Below, in pieces: positions 50,291 to 60,092 of a stretch of 64,000 bases of DNA. The notes under the pieces were generated by a model. It saw nothing but the letters and a program-made list of their open reading frames with translations, did no database searches and was not told the DNA's origin. How positions within the stretch are numbered: position 1 is the stretch's first letter; each line of letters starts with the position of its first letter. The DNA is from Hemibagrus wyckioides (taxonomy: Eukaryota > Chordata > Actinopteri > Siluriformes > Bagridae): positions 25,936,852 through 26,000,851 of the forward strand of contig NC_080720.1 of assembly GCF_019097595.1 (NCBI RefSeq), read 5' to 3'. The position numbers and the translations under genes were made by a program.

Positions 50291-51379
50291 ATACAAAAGA
50301 AATAAACCTGTTGAAATTAGCACTTCAGGGTAGGGATGGCCTAAAGCAACACACCACGCCATCATTGCGTATTGGCCAGCAACAGTACTTATACGTCTAC
50401 CTGTAAAGGAACCTCACACCTATATTCATCCCATCCCTCTTTTTCAATCCACTAAAACATAACGTTGAAGCAAGACTTAAAGGCTTTAGTGGACTTTCCT
50501 TGTAGTAATGTGCCCTTGAAGACTATCAAGTGCAGAGAAGGAGCACCTTTAACCTGACTGCCCCTACAGTCGGACGCGCCCCTCTCCGAGTCTCGCGCTT
50601 TCGCTGCAAATCTACCAATAAATAAACCTTGTAACTGAAAACCTGTTATTAAAAAACGGATCTTTTACTTTTTACTCAAAATCTACCTCTCCTGTCAGCG
50701 ACATTTACGCTATCTACACCCCAGTGCATTGCCTGTATGCCGTGGACAGCCACAGAGCGTGAGGTAAATCCTGGGCAACGTCAGCGAGGAAAACAGATGG
50801 CCTTTTCCACAAACCCTACACACACCCCGAGCACATTCAGAGCACAAGTCAGCACATTCTACCCCAACTGTCCCATCACTGACCACATGTACGCGTAGTT
50901 TCTTTGAACTGTGTCAAAACTTTTAGTTACAACTATTAAGGTAAAAAAAAAATCTGCGTCTTAACCGCGTTATCGCGACGCGGTGGAACCAAAAGGATGC
51001 TGCGAGCATGTGTGTGGAAAACACAAAAACCCCTACATCCTAGCAAGGTGCATCGTGTTAAAACATTCTGCAGAACAGGTTTACTATTCATTCTGAAAAT
51101 CGACAGGAACGCAAACGATGGTTTAGTAGCGAAAAGACACCGCAGTGTCCAGCTATTGTACTGTTGTAGCTACTAACGTTAGCTACCGCGCGCGCGGCTA
51201 CACAAAGCCATTCCCTTTTATTTGTCCAGTATACAATCGGCAAAGCAAGTAAACAACGTATGTCAGTCTCGCTTGCGTAAGATGAAACTTTCTGGATTTC
51301 TTTTGCATTCGTGCCGGTACTTTCCGCAAATCGCACTTTAAATCCCGTCCAAACCGTCCCGCCAATGCATCTCTTATTA

Positions 51380-51393
51380 AACACACACACGCG

Positions 51394-51424
<31 letters not shown>

Positions 51425-51425
51425 A
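51380..51425. repeat. (CA)n-(CG)n-(CA)n alternating purine-pyrimidine run
   Basis: ACACACACGCGCGCGCGCGC then CACACACA, over 40 bp of strict alternation, next to the leader exon on its downstream side. Such a run can adopt Z-DNA. Confidence 0.9.
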
Positions 51426-51484
51426 TGTACAGAGCAACCACAAGCCAACTTTCCAGCGAGCTGCTAGCTAAACGTCAGGCTTAC

Positions 51485-51690
51485 CTTGCGGCTCGCTTTC
51501 GAGCGGATCGGACAGCGAATACAGCAGCGGTGAACTTCGTGCTCTGCTGCGGATCCTCAACATGCGAAAGTTTTATTGTGAGAATGCGTGGTGCTTGTGT
51601 TCGGCAGGCCTCCCCGGGTTTCGTTTCGTCCTCTAACCTCCTCTGCTTCTGCTGCTGCTGCTGCTGCTCCTTCGCCAAGGGCTGCGGCGT
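51485..51690 (-). other. Probable 5' untranslated leader exon of nck2
   Basis: On the minus strand the sequence ends in GAGCCGCAAG followed by the donor GTAAGC (51484 downward) and contains no long ORF. It lies in the CpG-rich region, on the right strand, and the next downstream acceptor I recognise is that of the nck2 start exon. Joining the two gives the leader discussed under findings. The 5' limit is not defined; the (CAG)n run and a CRE lie near it. It could in principle be a leader of an unrecognised noncoding transcript. Confidence 0.5.
51649..51669 (-). repeat. (CAG)7 tract in the nck2 leader or core promoter
   Basis: Plus strand shows about seven CTG units, hence CAG on the transcribed strand, just downstream of the CRE. 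Probably length-variable. Confidence 0.85.
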
Positions 51691-51697
51691 GACGTCA
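51690..51697. promoter_or_regulatory. Palindromic CRE (TGACGTCA)
   Basis: Perfect CREB/ATF palindrome within the GC-rich region, 20-40 nt upstream of the (CAG)n tract on the minus strand, a usual position in CpG-island promoters. Confidence 0.5.
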
Positions 51698-51750
51698 TCG
51701 CCGCCCGGACAGGACCGTCACGCGCAATGTTCAGGCGTCAAAACACAAAT

Positions 51751-52660
51751 CACGAAAAGCGCATTTTAAAGCGACTTTTAATGAACGTGCACGTGAACGT
51801 GCTTGGTTGTGTGCATTTTTTGGACACAATTCGCACACTATCCAGAAATTACTTTAACTAATACATAGTCAGAGCTAATTTTAGTGAATGTTCTCTACAG
51901 TGCGTGTATCCTCTTATCGCTGATGTGTATATCTGGGCTGTCTACAGTAAAATAGATACTTTATTATTATATTGAGGGAAATCGCAGATATTGTTGTGTG
52001 CAGTAAAATGACTGAGCTCTGTCGCATACATTTTTCAAGTGTCAGGACACACGAAGATTTGTGTTTTATTACCAACGGACAATAAAAATTCTAATAACAG
52101 ATCTGGAGAGGAAATCTATCCAACCTGTTAAGTGATAATTATGGCAAGACATTTTTAATCGCGGAGCACCATTAGCATCATTATTCAGAGCTGAGTCAAG
52201 GAGATTGAGAGCTTCTATTACGCAGCCAGATGCGCTAATAATGTTTGGAAATATGAATATGAATGCAGCGAATGAATCCCCGAATTATTAAACAGAAATC
52301 ATAAAACAACCTGCTGTTTTGATGCATCATTTACATGCATTTGGTCTGATTATGCTCTGGTTTGACTGCGAGTCAGTTTAGCATAATATTTAGATCAAAA
52401 CCTAGCGGTCATCCCCACAGCCAATACTAAAAGTGTTAAAGTCATTAAATAGACCAGCTATCACTGCAAGATGGACGGAAGAAAAAGTTGCCCTTGATAC
52501 CAGACTCCCAGCAATTTGCTGACCACATCTATTAAACTTGAGTAAACCTTGCTAATCTAAAGAAGCAGCAGTTCTATGTTGAACTACTTAAAGGTTTTGA
52601 ATACTGTGAGCCAGCCACTGCCGGGACATGTGACCCTCAGCTACAGAGCTCTCAACTACT
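51751..52660. other. Intergenic stretch upstream of nck2
   Basis: Drops back to AT-rich sequence. No exon, repeat or RNA gene recognised. Confidence 0.5.
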
Positions 52661-53138
52661 CTATATTGCCAAAAGTTTTAGGACATCTGCCTTTACATGC
52701 ACATGAATTACCCATGCTTTGCTGCTATAACCGCTTCAGTTCTTCTGGGAAGGCTTTCCACAAGGTTAAGGAGTGTGTTTAAGGGAATTTCTGACCATTC
52801 CTCTAGAAGCCCATTTGTGAGGTCAGGCCTGTTGGACGAGAAAGCCTGGCTTGCAGTCTCCACATTCATACCAAAGGGGTTGAGATCAGGACTCTGGTGC
52901 AAGCCAGTCAAGGTCCTCGCTCATCCATGTCTTTATGGACCTTGCTTTGGAACAGGAAGGGGTCATCCCCAAACTGTTCCCACAAAGTTGGGAACATGAA
53001 ATTGTCCAAAATGTCTTGGTATGCTGAAGCATGAAGATTTCCTTTCCCTGGAACTAAGGGGTCAAAGCCTAAACCCTGAACAACAACACCGAAATTCAAT
53101 TATTTAAATGAGGGGTGTCCCATAACTTTTATAGTGTA
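52661..53138 (-). mobile_element. Internally deleted Tc1-like element (family B), reversed
   Basis: Ends CTATATTGCCAAAAGTTTTA and CCCATAACTTTTATAGTGTA. The minus-strand reading contains the catalytic-part remnant (GGAACAGTTTGGGGATGACC) and the C-terminal part (GGAAAGCCTTCCCAGAAGAA). Near the 5' end the joint AATTTCGGTG-TTGTTGTTCAGG corresponds to the deletion seen at 25461. Confidence 0.85.
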
Positions 53139-53169
53139 CTTTATCCTGGTCAGTTGTATGATAAATTCA

Positions 53170-53400
53170 GAGACTATCAAAGAGGGAACACTGAGAGCAA
53201 GGCAGGAATACACCTGAATGGGATTAATCCATCTCAGGGCACCATGCACATACAAACACACATTTATCATCAGCCATAGCAGATCCATTTATCTTTCTCT
53301 CTCTACACATATAGTAACCTGAGCTCTGGATTGAACCAGCAACCCTATGAGGACCCTTTGAGGTGGCAACACTACACACTGCACCACTGTGTGTACTCTC
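53170..53400 (-). repeat. SINE/Mermaid-like dispersed repeat, reversed and degenerate
   Basis: CAAGGCAGGAATACACCTGA, CATCTCAGGGCACCATGCAC and GAGCTCTGGATTGAACCAGC are the reversed landmarks of the repeat at 31.9 and 49.8 kb. Confidence 0.55.
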
Positions 53401-53998
53401 AAAATGCATACTGATGCAACTTGTTAAATAATCATTGACTTATGAATTAAGTGGCAATGCAACCTTAATGCAATCATATCCCATTTAATATTCAGATTAT
53501 TTAAAATTTCTCATATGCATTTCAAAACCATTCCCTGTGTAGGTGATACTTAGTGTTTGGTGTCTTATATACTATCCTATGATAAACATGTTTGTCCTAC
53601 TCACACCCATCATTACCTCCCAAACCTGTTTCAATTAGGATATTTCAACTCAGTAACCTCTGCCAACCGAGCCATAAAAAATTGGGATTTTCCCTTATGA
53701 TCTAGCAGCACCCCCTGCTGTTTGTATACCATACAACAAGTTTCAAACGATCCAGAATTTAAGCAACACAAACTCAGACAAGAAAGCGCTGTATAGTATT
53801 AAAATAAATATGTTTATAACATTTATAAAACTAATAGTCCATGTGCAAAATGCTGCTGTTGCAAGTGTCTCAAGTCCATGAGAAAAGAATCATTTCCTTC
53901 CACGATGGTTCTACAATTCTGTATCATCTAAGGGTTTCAGGTCCAATGTTCATTACACAGTAACAATCTCCAGGTATAGATTTAGATCTGATAAGCTG
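53401..53998. other. dph3 3' flank
   Basis: No repeat or exon recognised. No canonical minus-strand AATAAA within about 200 nt of the dph3 stop. TATAAA variants at about 53813 and 53824 are possible polyadenylation signals. Confidence 0.4.
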
Positions 53999-54073
53999 TC
54001 ATCTCTGGGCCACCTCCAGTTTTGTTTCGGATGCAGGAAGTGCATCGACGACTTCCCCACACATGAACTGCTC
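53999..54073 (-). CDS. dph3: dph3 exon 3
   Basis: Acceptor TTATTTTTCAG; 24 codons and TGA at 54001-53999. Confidence 0.93.
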   Translation of the reverse strand, partial: EQFMCGEVVDALPASETKLEVAQR

Positions 54074-56340
54074 CTGAAAAATAAACAATAGTTCTAATCA
54101 GTTGTGACCTTGCTACTGTAAGGATTTATTTGAATGAGAGATCAAATAAATCCTTGGGGAGATACCTTTGGACTGCAATTGCCAGAAATCATTCAAGCAC
54201 TCAATTCTCCACAAGTGATCAGTTGATAAATTCAACAAAACAAACTTCATGTTAAAATTAGAAAGAATAGCTAAAAGTAGGTAGAATCACTCTGGACCCC
54301 CCATATCCAGCCAACTCCCTTTTTAAACTAGGAGTAGGGGATTGGTGGTTCAGTAATTTAGGACATTGGACTACTGATCCCAAGGTCATGTGTCCAAATC
54401 CCACAACTGCCACCACTGGGCCCTTAAGCAAGGCCCATAACCCTCTTCAATGTAAATGTAACCTTTTGCTCTGTAGCCAGTGCTAGAGAGCACAAAGCAC
54501 CAGGACATCCAGGCAGAAGAACAGTTTCTTCCCATAGGCCATTCGTCTACAGAGCAATTAACCTTTCTTTTAACTCCCCCCAAAGCATTATTGTAAAAAT
54601 CTCATGTACATATGTAAATTCCATCTTAATTCATTACCGTACATACCCCTTAATACCTTGCACATATGCCTTTTGTGTTCCATGTATGTCTACCTTTTTT
54701 TTAAAAAAAAACAAAAAAACCCCCAATATATTACCCTTTTTTTCAGTTTATATTTTGTACGCATCACTGTAATGTTCTGTATACACTTTTTCTCCAGCAC
54801 CAATAAAATACATGTCTGTGTGTGTGAGCATCTGAATCTCTTGGTTGTTCATTTGCATGCCATATAGGTCACAGTTATAGAAGAGAAATGATTTATAATC
54901 ACACTATCTGGTGTCATCCAGATGAGGATGGGTTCCCTTTTGAGTCTGGTTCCTCTCAAGGTCTCAGAGAGATTTTATTTGCCACTTTTGCCTCTGGCTT
55001 GCTCACTAGGGGTTAAATTTAAAATACATCATTTATATCCTGACTTGACTTATATATTTCTGTAAAGCTGCGACTGTCCATAGTAAAAAGCACTACACAA
55101 ATAAAACTAAACTGAAATTTAATACTAAGCTCACAAAATGTTAAAATGTTGGAAGTGTCTGGGAAAAAAATGTTAGCAAATTGTACTGCTATAAAATCTG
55201 AAGATGTCTTGCCTGAGACAGTTGCTAAGCAAGCTCATTAAAATACCGTATACAATATGAAAGAGACGTTCATTTTCCCATGTCACAACAACAGGTCTAT
55301 GTGTAACAGCATGCACTATACTAGCTCTGCACCCTGTGACATACATTTTCCCCTCATTTAGCCCATGTGTTGGTGATACAGAAGAAACTAGCCCTAGGGG
55401 ACACCATTGAAAATGTTCACTTTGAGACTTACTATTATATATCGCAAAATAAGGTTCTTTCAAGATGGAGTATAGAAACTTAATACAAAGGTAAAAAACA
55501 AACAGAAGAAGTAGAAACAGAAGAAACACCACAAAACAAACATAAGAAGAGTACTAATCAGTTCATAAAGGGAATTTGAGACACAGCCAAACTACTCTGA
55601 ACTACTTGCCTTGTCATAAATTACTTTGACAATCAGTGAGCAGCTTGGACAGGTGGCCACCTCCTCACCATTCTCCAAATCCTCCTGTAAAATACAAGGG
55701 TTACATTTTTTGATTTATAAATCATATAGATACTAGTGACAAAGTTAAGACAAAAAGTTTATACAAGTTTAAACAAGTCATTTATTCAGCCAGCATCTGC
55801 TAGCTATTGTGTAACGAAGATTTGAGATTTTTATCTACACTATACGACCAAATGTTTGTGGAGACCTGACCCACTGACCATCATATCCATATGTGCTTGC
55901 GGAACATCCTATTCCATATTCCGTCCACCATTTGCTGTTACAATAAACTTTCCACCTGATTTTGGAATGGGGTTGAGAGGATTCGGTCATTCAGCTGTAA
56001 GAGCATTAGGAATGTTAGGCACTGATGTCAGGTGAGACATCTGGCACACTCAGTTCAGCCACTACTAAGGTGTTCAGTAGGGTTAAGGTCAGGGCTCAGT
56101 GAAGGCTACTCTTACACTTCAACCTTGGTAAAAAGGTGTCTTCATGGACCTCTCTACAAGGCATGTCATTGTGTACAAGGACAATGTCATGCTGGAACAT
56201 CTAGTACGTTTGAGCCCCTTAGTTACAGTGAAATCTTAACGTCAGAGCATATTAATTGTTTGATTTTAATTATTTGAGAACAGTTTGGGAAGATCCACTA
56301 TCTATGTGTGATGGTCAGTTCTCCACCATCTTTTGGCCAT

Positions 56341-56385
<45 letters not shown>

Positions 56386-56677
56386 ACTTATCTGGACGGA
56401 AGTAAAACCTTCGCTTTAATAAATACATTATGAATATAATCTCTTTAGTAATAAAGTAGTTAAAAAGACAGCATCTGAGTATAAATTGGAGTAAATACTA
56501 ATGACCCTGTAACGCAATGCAGTAAGTAAAGTAGCCGGCTGGTGTAGTACAATTCATCGCATGACTTACCTTCGTGATAGCAAATCTGTCTCCACAGGGA
56601 CACGGGAAGTAATACGTTTCTGTTTCTTCGTCGTATTCGAAGTCTTCAATTTCAACCTCGTCGTGAAAAACCGACAT
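53999..56677 (-). CDS. dph3: DPH3, CSL-type zinc-finger protein of diphthamide biosynthesis, 85 aa
   Basis: Exons 56570-56677, 55610-55684 and 53999-54073, all phase 0, give 85 aa (human 82). The sequence opens [20 protein letters not shown]. The CSL zinc ligands are Cys26 and Cys28 (FPCPCGDRF) and Cys48 and Cys51 ([16 protein letters not shown]). The last exon encodes [20 protein letters not shown] and ends VAQR. DPH3 (yeast Kti11) is a small redox-active iron/zinc protein. It donates electrons to the DPH1-DPH2 radical enzyme for the first step of diphthamide formation on elongation factor 2, and with KTI13 it supports Elongator-dependent tRNA wobble-uridine modification. It acts in the cytosol. 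The exon structure (breaks after ITK and after YDK) and the cysteines leave little doubt. The second intron uses a GC donor. The C-terminal tail is slightly longer than, and differs from, the human one. Confidence 0.96.
54338..54450 (+). mobile_element. tRNA-derived SINE head, degenerate
   Basis: TTGGTGGTTCAGTAATTTAG, GGACTACTGATCCCAAGGTC, a mutated B box (TGTCCAAATCCC) and AGCAAGGCCCATAACC. Confidence 0.65.
54895..55115 (-). repeat. Dispersed LINE-like 3' fragment
   Basis: TGGTGTCATCCAGATGAGGA, TGGGTTCCCTTTTGAGTCTG and GGTTCCTCTCAAGGTCTC, then TATTTCTGTAAAGCTGCGAC. This is the reverse of the repeat represented at 29.5 kb. Confidence 0.6.
55610..55684 (-). CDS. dph3: dph3 exon 2
   Basis: Acceptor TTTTACAG; 25 codons [10 protein letters not shown] to VIYDK with the second cysteine pair. 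Donor is GACAAG followed by GCAAGT. Confidence 0.95.
55836..56342 (-). mobile_element. Tc1-like derivative (family C) in dph3 intron 1
   Basis: Starts TACACTATACGACCAAATGT and ends just before the (TCTA)n run with CCACCATCTTTTGGCCAT, its inverted end. The interior (GGGTTAAGGTCAGGGCTCAG, GCTGGAACATCTAG) is the reversed C-terminal transposase part with many changes. Confidence 0.65.
56341..56388. repeat. (TCTA)n microsatellite
   Basis: About 11 TCTA units directly abutting the family C element. Confidence 0.95.
56570..56677 (-). CDS. dph3: dph3 exon 1
   Basis: 36 codons from ATG at 56677 to ACG AAG, donor GTAAGT. Encodes the acidic N-terminus and the first cysteine pair. Confidence 0.95.
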
Positions 56678-56740
56678 TTTAAAGTCTTACTACTCAAGAG
56701 GGTTAAGTTTCACGCGGCTTCGGCACTGAAGGGCGCAGAC

Positions 56741-56750
56741 ATATGACGTA
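56741..56750. promoter_or_regulatory. CRE-like site upstream of dph3
   Basis: ATGACGTAAG, 65-75 nt upstream of the dph3 start codon, matches the CREB/ATF half-palindrome TGACGTAA often found in dph3-type housekeeping promoters. Confidence 0.35.
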
Positions 56751-56843
56751 AGAGCATTTTTAGCCAAAGTGCTAAGATGTACACGGCCACTAGAGGCTAC
56801 TGTGTGGATGTTATATTTTACTCTATCACACAAAATCAACACC

Positions 56844-56882
56844 ATGGTTTCTAAAAGTGCGTCTGGAGGATCGAGGACATTG
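56844..56882 (+). CDS. Possible first coding exon of a divergent gene
   Basis: An ATG in a good initiation context (CACCATGG) opens 13 codons reading MVSKSASGGSRTL and meets GTAATT, a plausible donor, in phase 0. It lies about 165 bp head-to-head from the dph3 start, so both could share a promoter. I do not recognise the protein, and no following exon is visible to 64000. Such short ORFs arise often by chance. Confidence 0.22.
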
Positions 56883-57017
56883 GTAATTTTAAGAATTTTT
56901 CTGGTGGTGAAAAGAAGCTGTAATTAATATAGTCGAAGCACTAGCTCAGATGGTGGTCTCAGATCGAATGTGTTCAATCTATGGAAAGATCAGGAAACAA
57001 CCTCCATGGCTCTAATA

Positions 57018-57678
57018 TACGCTATATTGCCAAAAGTTTTGGGACACCCCTCCAAATCATTGAATTCAGGGGTTGTTTTTCAGGGGTTGGGCTTGGCCTC
57101 TTAGTTCCAGTGAAAGGAACTCTTAATGCTTCAGCATACCAAGACAATTTGGACAATTTCATGCTCTTAACTTTATGGGAACAGTTTGGGGATGACCCCT
57201 TCCTGTTCCATCATGACTGTACACCAGCGCACAAAGCAAGGTCATGGATGAGTGAGTTTGGTGTGGAGGAACTTGAATGGTCTGCACAGAGTCCTGACCT
57301 CAACCAGATAGAACACCTTTGGGATGAATTAGAGTAGAGACTGTGAGCCAGGCCAAAACTGGGACATCTGCCTTTACATGCACATGAATGTAATATGGAA
57401 CTGGCCTGCCATTTGCAGCTATAACGGCTTCAACTCTTCTGGGAAGGTTTTCCACAAGGTTTAGGAGTGTGTTTATGTGAATTTTTGACCATTCCTCTAG
57501 AAATGCATTTGTGAGGTCAGGCACTGATGTTGGATGAGAAGGTCTGGCTCACAGTCTCTGCTCTAATTCATCCCAAAGGTGTTCTGTCGGGTTGAGGTCA
57601 GGACTCAAAACTGCAAACAAAAAAAAAAACGATCAATGATTTGGAGGGGTGTCCCAAAACCTTTGGCAATATAGTGTA
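57018..57678. mobile_element. Family B Tc1-like derivative, head-to-head palindromic form
   Basis: The left half (57018 to about 57352) is family B in sense from GCTATATTGCCAAAAGTTTT to GACTGTGAGCCAGGCC. The right half (about 57353 to 57678) is the reversed 3' part, starting near its terminal TGGGACATCTGCC, followed by a short reversed 5' end that finishes GGCAATATAGTGTA. Both outer ends are therefore the same element end. Confidence 0.8.
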
Positions 57679-57781
57679 TTATAAACTAATTAATCAAATT
57701 TTCATTAAGTAAGTCTGTACTGAGAGGCTCAGCGGAATGCATTTTTGCAGTTATTTTGCAAGAATTCGCTGAAAACACTTG

Positions 57782-58650
57782 CCATAAACTAGGGATGCAC
57801 GATATTTATCGGACCGATAAATTATCGGCCGATATGGGTGAAAATGACATCATTTTTATTGTCCCTATAAATAAATTAAATCCGATAACTAGATCCGATA
57901 AAGTACGCTTGCTGGTAAATCAATCAATCAATCTGATTTATCCGAGATTCATCCTCTTTCCGAGTGCACGAGACTGCAGCTTTAACCTGCAGTGACCCTC
58001 AGCCGGTGTCGTGCTCTTTGAATATGTCTGGAAGTTTTTCTCGGTGGCAGCGGAGGACAATGCCATTGCTATTTGCAACGCATGTTCAGCAAGGATTCTG
58101 AGAGGAGGAAAAAAGACAAAATCTCACTTGAAGGGTCATCATCGCGGCGAAGCTGTATTAAAAGAATATGAAGCAGCCGCGGCAGCAGCAGCTACTAGCA
58201 CTAGGCCTAGAGCATGGAGCATGTGACAAGGTCTATATACCTTCCTCATCCTCATGCACTAAAAAGGTTGAATAGATGCATTTATTTGTTATGAATGAAA
58301 TACTTGAATATAAATTTGTTGTTAATGAGTTGTTAATTGCAGATAAACCTAGTCATAGTTCTGTTAAACCCTTTCTGTTCTTATTGTAGTGCCTTACACA
58401 AAAAATAAAAACATCTGAAGAGTCAGGACTGATGTTTTCTATTACAGTTAGGCCAGAGGTACTAAAATATGAGTTTCATCAGTGCATCTTAGATTTTCTA
58501 TTCTCCTGGGTGCACAAACTGCAGATTATATGAAAATTCTAATATAAAAATATGAACTTATTGATTATCGGTATCGGCTATGAGAAGGACTTAATTATCG
58601 GTTATCGGTATCGGTTTAAATTTTTCATATTGTGCATCCCTAGTATAAAC
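57782..58650 (+). mobile_element. Internally deleted hAT element with 8-bp target duplication
   Basis: The element 57790-58642 has inverted ends TAGGGATGCACGATAT and ATTGTGCATCCCTA. It is flanked by CCATAAAC (57782-57789) and GTATAAAC (58643-58650), an 8-bp duplication with two changes, as hAT elements make. The subterminal regions carry repeated TATCGG words, typical transposase-binding sites. Confidence 0.85.
58014..58226 (+). pseudogene. hAT transposase remnant: BED zinc finger
   Basis: Reads FEYVWKFFSVAAEDNAIAIC then NACSARILRGG and SHLKGHHRGE, with an alanine run after it. This is the N-terminal BED finger (C-x2-C, H-x4-H type), shortened between the cysteines and histidines. The rest of the transposase is deleted. 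Confidence 0.75.
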
Positions 58651-59355
58651 TACTAAAATATATAACAAAGCTGGTAACAAAGTGCTGTTCAGAACTGTCA
58701 GTCTATCGGGTATGTCACTTCAGTTTTGAACTAGCTAGGTGATTTAAAATAGTAAATTACTATAATAATAAGAATAAGAATTCATTCATTCATTCATCTC
58801 CATTAACGGTTTCATCCTGGATCTCACTGGACCGTTTTCCATTTGAAAATAAGAATTTTTGCCTTTTTAGCTGTTCACTGTTTATGACCTGCTCTTCCTC
58901 AATATTCTATGAACTAAAGAAAATGTCATCACAATACAATAAAACACAATATTTTGTACACACCAGGCCCGGTTCTTGCCAACCATAGAAGGGTGGGCAG
59001 ATAGATATCCCAGGTGGGCAATTTTTGGGGGTGGGGTTGAGGAGATAGATACTCTGTAATATCAACTAATTAAATGATGGAATAGCAAAAATATTGTTGT
59101 ACTAATATTCTTGCTTGGGCTTGGTAAAGAAGAGAAATTATATTAAGTCAATATAAGCACAAATATGTTTTTAAAATGTTAAATGAAGGGTTATTTTCAA
59201 CGTTCAGAATGGCTAATGACTGGACTAATAAGCACAAATTCAGGCAATATTATAATCTTTTTAAAGTTGTGAAGAGTGAAGTTTGGGCCAACTAAAAATT
59301 AAATATTCAAGTAATATTTTGAAGAGAGAAATTGAGTAAACATTTTAAAAAATCA
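58651..59355. other. Intergenic stretch, nothing recognised
   Basis: AT-rich unique sequence with a short ATTC run near 58782. Confidence 0.4.
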
Positions 59356-59371
59356 GTGGAACTAGTTGATG

Positions 59372-59373
59372 TG

Positions 59374-59436
<63 letters not shown>
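59372..59436. repeat. (GATA)n microsatellite
   Basis: About 16 GATA units, interrupted on the right by the family D element, after which a few more units follow (59973-59990). Confidence 0.95.
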
Positions 59437-59437
<1 letters not shown>

Positions 59438-59972
59438 CTACCAGTCAAAAGTTTGGACACACCTTCTAATTCCATGGTCTTTCCTGATGTTTATTTCTTT
59501 GTAAAACAATGCTGAAGGCAGCCGAAATACATAATAATCTCGTTTGAACAGTTGATATTGAGATATGTCTGCTACTGATGCTCTGTAAAGCCTTCATAAC
59601 GGCTCTAGGTGCTGTTAATTGGTGATTTCTGAGGCTGGTAACTCTCCTCTGCAGCAGAGGTAAGTTTTGGTCTTGCTTTACTGGGATGGTCTTCATGTGA
59701 GCCAGTTTCATCATGGTGCTTGATGGGTTTTGCAAATGCACTTGACAATACTGTTCTTGCAAGAACTATTCCAGAACACCTGACCTTCGTGTCTTAAAAT
59801 AACAACTGGCTGTTGTTTGTTGTCATTACATATGGATTACTTAAGTCCATGTGTGTTATTTCATAGTTTTGAAATCTCCAGTATTGTTCTAGAATGTTGA
59901 AAATAAATCCCTAAACAAAAAACATTGAATTAAAAATTAAAAGGTGTGTCCAAACTTTTGACTGGTAGTGTA
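59436..59972 (-). mobile_element. Internally deleted Tc1-like element (family D) inside (GATA)n
   Basis: Inverted ends ACTACCAGTCAAAAGTTTGG then ACACACCTT, and AAGGTGTGTCCAAACTTTTG then ACTGGTAGTG, with TA at each side. The interior keeps short transposase pieces reversed (e.g. TCATCATGGTGCTTGATGGG) but lacks most of the gene. Confidence 0.85.
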
Positions 59973-59999
59973 GATAGAGAGATAGATAGATTTTTTACC

Positions 60000-60092
60000 A
60001 GATTAGTCCTAACTAGAACCAGACAATATGAACACATCACTCCTATCTTAGCCACACTGCATTGGCTCCCAGTCAAATTTTGCATTGATTTT
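60000..60092 (+). pseudogene. LINE reverse-transcriptase C-terminal fragment
   Basis: One frame reads RLVLTRTRQYEHITPILATL then HWLPVKFCIDF without a stop. This is the conserved block after the reverse transcriptase domain of L2/Rex-type non-LTR elements (HITPxLxxLHWLPV). Upstream and downstream parts are missing. Confidence 0.7.

Larger units (their letters stand above)
50940..51750. promoter_or_regulatory. CpG-rich promoter region, probably of nck2
   Basis: A clear GC and CpG rise against the AT-rich surroundings (CGCGTTATCGCGACGCGG, CCGCGCGCGCGGC, GCGGCGTGACGTCATCGCCG). It surrounds a consensus minus-strand splice donor, as expected of a TATA-less vertebrate promoter with a leader exon. 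Confidence 0.6.
54074..55609 (-). other. dph3 intron 2 with a SINE and a LINE-like fragment
   Basis: 1.5 kb. Holds a tRNA-derived SINE at 54338-54450 and a LINE-like repeat at 54895-55115. Nothing recognised in 54451-54890 and 55116-55609. Confidence 0.7.
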
